Assembly: GCA_018062725.1 (NCBI GenBank)
Contig: JAGORP010000099.1
Span: forward strand, 1 to 7,575
Source: Flavobacterium sp.
GTDB lineage: Bacteria; Bacteroidota; Bacteroidia; Flavobacteriales; Flavobacteriaceae
DNA: 7,575 nt
Direction: 5' to 3'
In this document: positions 6,686-7,575 of the stretch, piece after piece
How the letters are laid out: each line of letters begins with the position of its first letter
How positions within the stretch are numbered: the stretch's first letter is position 1
The notes under the pieces: model-generated
Seen by the model: only the letters and a program-made list of their open reading frames with translations
The model's database searches: none
Told to the model about the DNA's origin: nothing
Translations under genes and position numbers: made by a program

Positions 6686-7297
6686 ATGAAAACAGTCAAA
6701 TTATTTGTTGGAGTTGCCTTATTTGTCGTCTTAAGTGCATTTAGCTGGAATCGTTTTAATACGGGATACCAAGTAGGGGATATGGCCACCGATTTTAGCC
6801 TGAAGAATGTGAATAACAAGAAAGTTTCTTTACAAGATTTTAAAGAAGCCAAAGGTTTTATTGTGGTTTTTACTTGTAATCACTGCCCGTATGCAGTGGC
6901 TTATGAAGACCGAATTATTGCTTTGGACAAAAAATACAAGACTTTAGGCTACCCAGTAATTGCAATAAACCCAAACAATCCAGCTGTGCAACCTAAAGAT
7001 AGTTTCGAAATGATGAAAGAAAGAGCCAAAGAGAAAGGATTTACTTTTCCGTATTTATTTGATGAAGGGCAGAAAATTTATCCTCAATATGGAGCAACCA
7101 AAACACCACATGTGTACCTGCTTCAAAAAACAAATGAAGGGAATGTAGTTAAATACATTGGTGCCATAGATGACAACTATAATGATGAAACTGCAGTGAA
7201 AACGAAATATGTAGAAAATGCTGTAAATTCATTATTAGAAGGGAAGGAAATTGAAGTAAAAACAACCAAAGCTATTGGATGTTCCATAAAAGCATAG
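6686..7297 (+). CDS. PRX_like1-type thioredoxin-family protein, envelope-targeted
   Basis: The 203-residue protein has an N-terminal hydrophobic segment (about 5-20) serving as signal peptide or anchor. A redoxin domain opens with YQVGDMATDFSLKNV, typical of peroxiredoxin/TlpA relatives. The active-site region is FTCNHCPYAVAYEDR, with Cys64 and Cys67 forming a CNHC pair. INPNNPAVQPKDSFEMM (94-110), FPYLFDEGQKIYPQYGA and the cis-proline TPH with Pro141 follow. The late ID-DNYND segment and the C-terminal GCSIK with Cys199 match my memory of the PRX_like1 group, whose biochemical role is poorly known. Cys199 could act as a third redox centre; this is inference. It sits 5 bases after the TlpA-like gene and 28 bases before the rhodanese gene, with no hairpin between them, consistent with one thiol-redox operon. 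Confidence 0.88.
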   Translation: MKTVKLFVGVALFVVLSAFSWNRFNTGYQVGDMATDFSLKNVNNKKVSLQDFKEAKGFIVVFTCNHCPYAVAYEDRIIALDKKYKTLGYPVIAINPNNPAVQPKDSFEMMKERAKEKGFTFPYLFDEGQKIYPQYGATKTPHVYLLQKTNEGNVVKYIGAIDDNYNDETAVKTKYVENAVNSLLEGKEIEVKTTKAIGCSIKA

Positions 7298-7325
7298 TAT
7301 TTTTGATAATTAAAACAGCAATAAA

Positions 7326-7575
7326 ATGAACTTAATACAAGAAGAATGGTGGACCAAACTTCAAGAAGATGATAATGCCGTCATTCTTGATGTAAGAACC
7401 GAAGATGAATGCCTTGATGGAATAATTCCGGGAGCCATAAATATAGATATATATAAAGGACAAGGATTTATTTATCAAGTTGAAGAATTGGATAAATCTA
7501 AAAATTATTATGTGTATTGTAAAGCTGGCGGTCGTAGCGCACAGGCTTGTACTATAATGAATCAATTGGGATTTG
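7326..7575 (+). CDS. Single-domain rhodanese (sulfurtransferase), 3' end cut by window
   Basis: Reading from the ATG at 7326 gives 83 codons with no stop before the window edge. The visible part is a rhodanese homology domain: VILDVRTEDE (19-28), the GIIPGAINID loop (32-41, like the usual HIPGAINI), then YYVYCKAGGRSAQAC (61-75), in which Cys65 heads the active-site loop CKAGGRS. A single-domain member is about 100 residues, so roughly 15-20 are missing. No signal peptide is present, so it should be cytoplasmic, moving sulfane sulfur from a donor to thiols or cyanide through a Cys65 persulfide. The upstream ATAAA leader suits this group, and it closes the visible part of the TlpA-like / PRX_like1 operon. 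The natural sulfur donor and acceptor are unknown. Confidence 0.9.
   Translation, partial: MNLIQEEWWTKLQEDDNAVILDVRTEDECLDGIIPGAINIDIYKGQGFIYQVEELDKSKNYYVYCKAGGRSAQACTIMNQLGF

Noticed and set aside
7332..7565. Minus-strand frame of 77 codons at the right end
   Set aside because: It lies opposite a rhodanese domain with an intact active-site motif; its composition is low-complexity Ile/Phe/Tyr and shows no family features.

Overview
The window looks like ordinary chromosome of a member of the Flavobacteriaceae, close to Flavobacterium. The DNA is AT-rich, with A-rich leaders before start codons and no clear Shine-Dalgarno sequences. One candidate promoter has the Bacteroidota TTG / TAnnTTTG form. 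The protein families (a YozG-type HTH protein, an ABC-2 permease fused to an M1 peptidase, YceI, TlpA-like and PRX_like1 proteins) fit that group. Genus level is inferred from composition and protein style only. No tRNA, rRNA, CRISPR array, insertion sequence or phage gene was seen, and no gap between genes exceeds 131 bases.

Layout. (1) Positions 1-161 hold the 3' end of a small Cro/C1-type HTH regulator, followed by a pair of hairpins. (2) Positions 258-4285 hold a translationally coupled (ATGA) two-gene ABC exporter operon. It consists of an ATPase and a 1051-residue protein that joins two six-helix ABC-2 permease halves, a thirteenth helix and an extracytoplasmic M1-type zinc peptidase domain. 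It ends at a strong terminator at 4294-4321, which also serves the convergent operon. (3) Positions 6027-4344 on the minus strand hold a three-gene operon: MarR-family regulator, NfsB-like nitroreductase, secreted YceI protein. Its promoter region carries two nearly identical 16-bp palindromes, 31 bp apart, overlapping the apparent -33 and -7 elements. (4) Positions 6159-7575 on the plus strand hold a probable thiol-redox operon: exported TlpA-like thioredoxin, envelope-targeted PRX_like1 thioredoxin-fold protein, and a cytoplasmic single-domain rhodanese cut by the window edge. This rhodanese was found by reading the frame to the window end.

How the genes may work together. The minus-strand operon resembles a self-repressed response unit for electrophiles, quinones or oxidants, with a flavin reductase and a lipid-binding envelope protein as effectors. 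The divergent plus-strand genes handle thiol and sulfur redox chemistry in the envelope and cytoplasm. The shared 131-bp control region makes joint regulation possible but does not prove it. The ABC exporter-peptidase is a separate unit of unknown substrate. It is the most unusual protein here, because its M1 domain keeps the zinc ligands and catalytic Tyr but lacks the exopeptidase GxMEN motif. I found no convincing wholly new multi-gene system.
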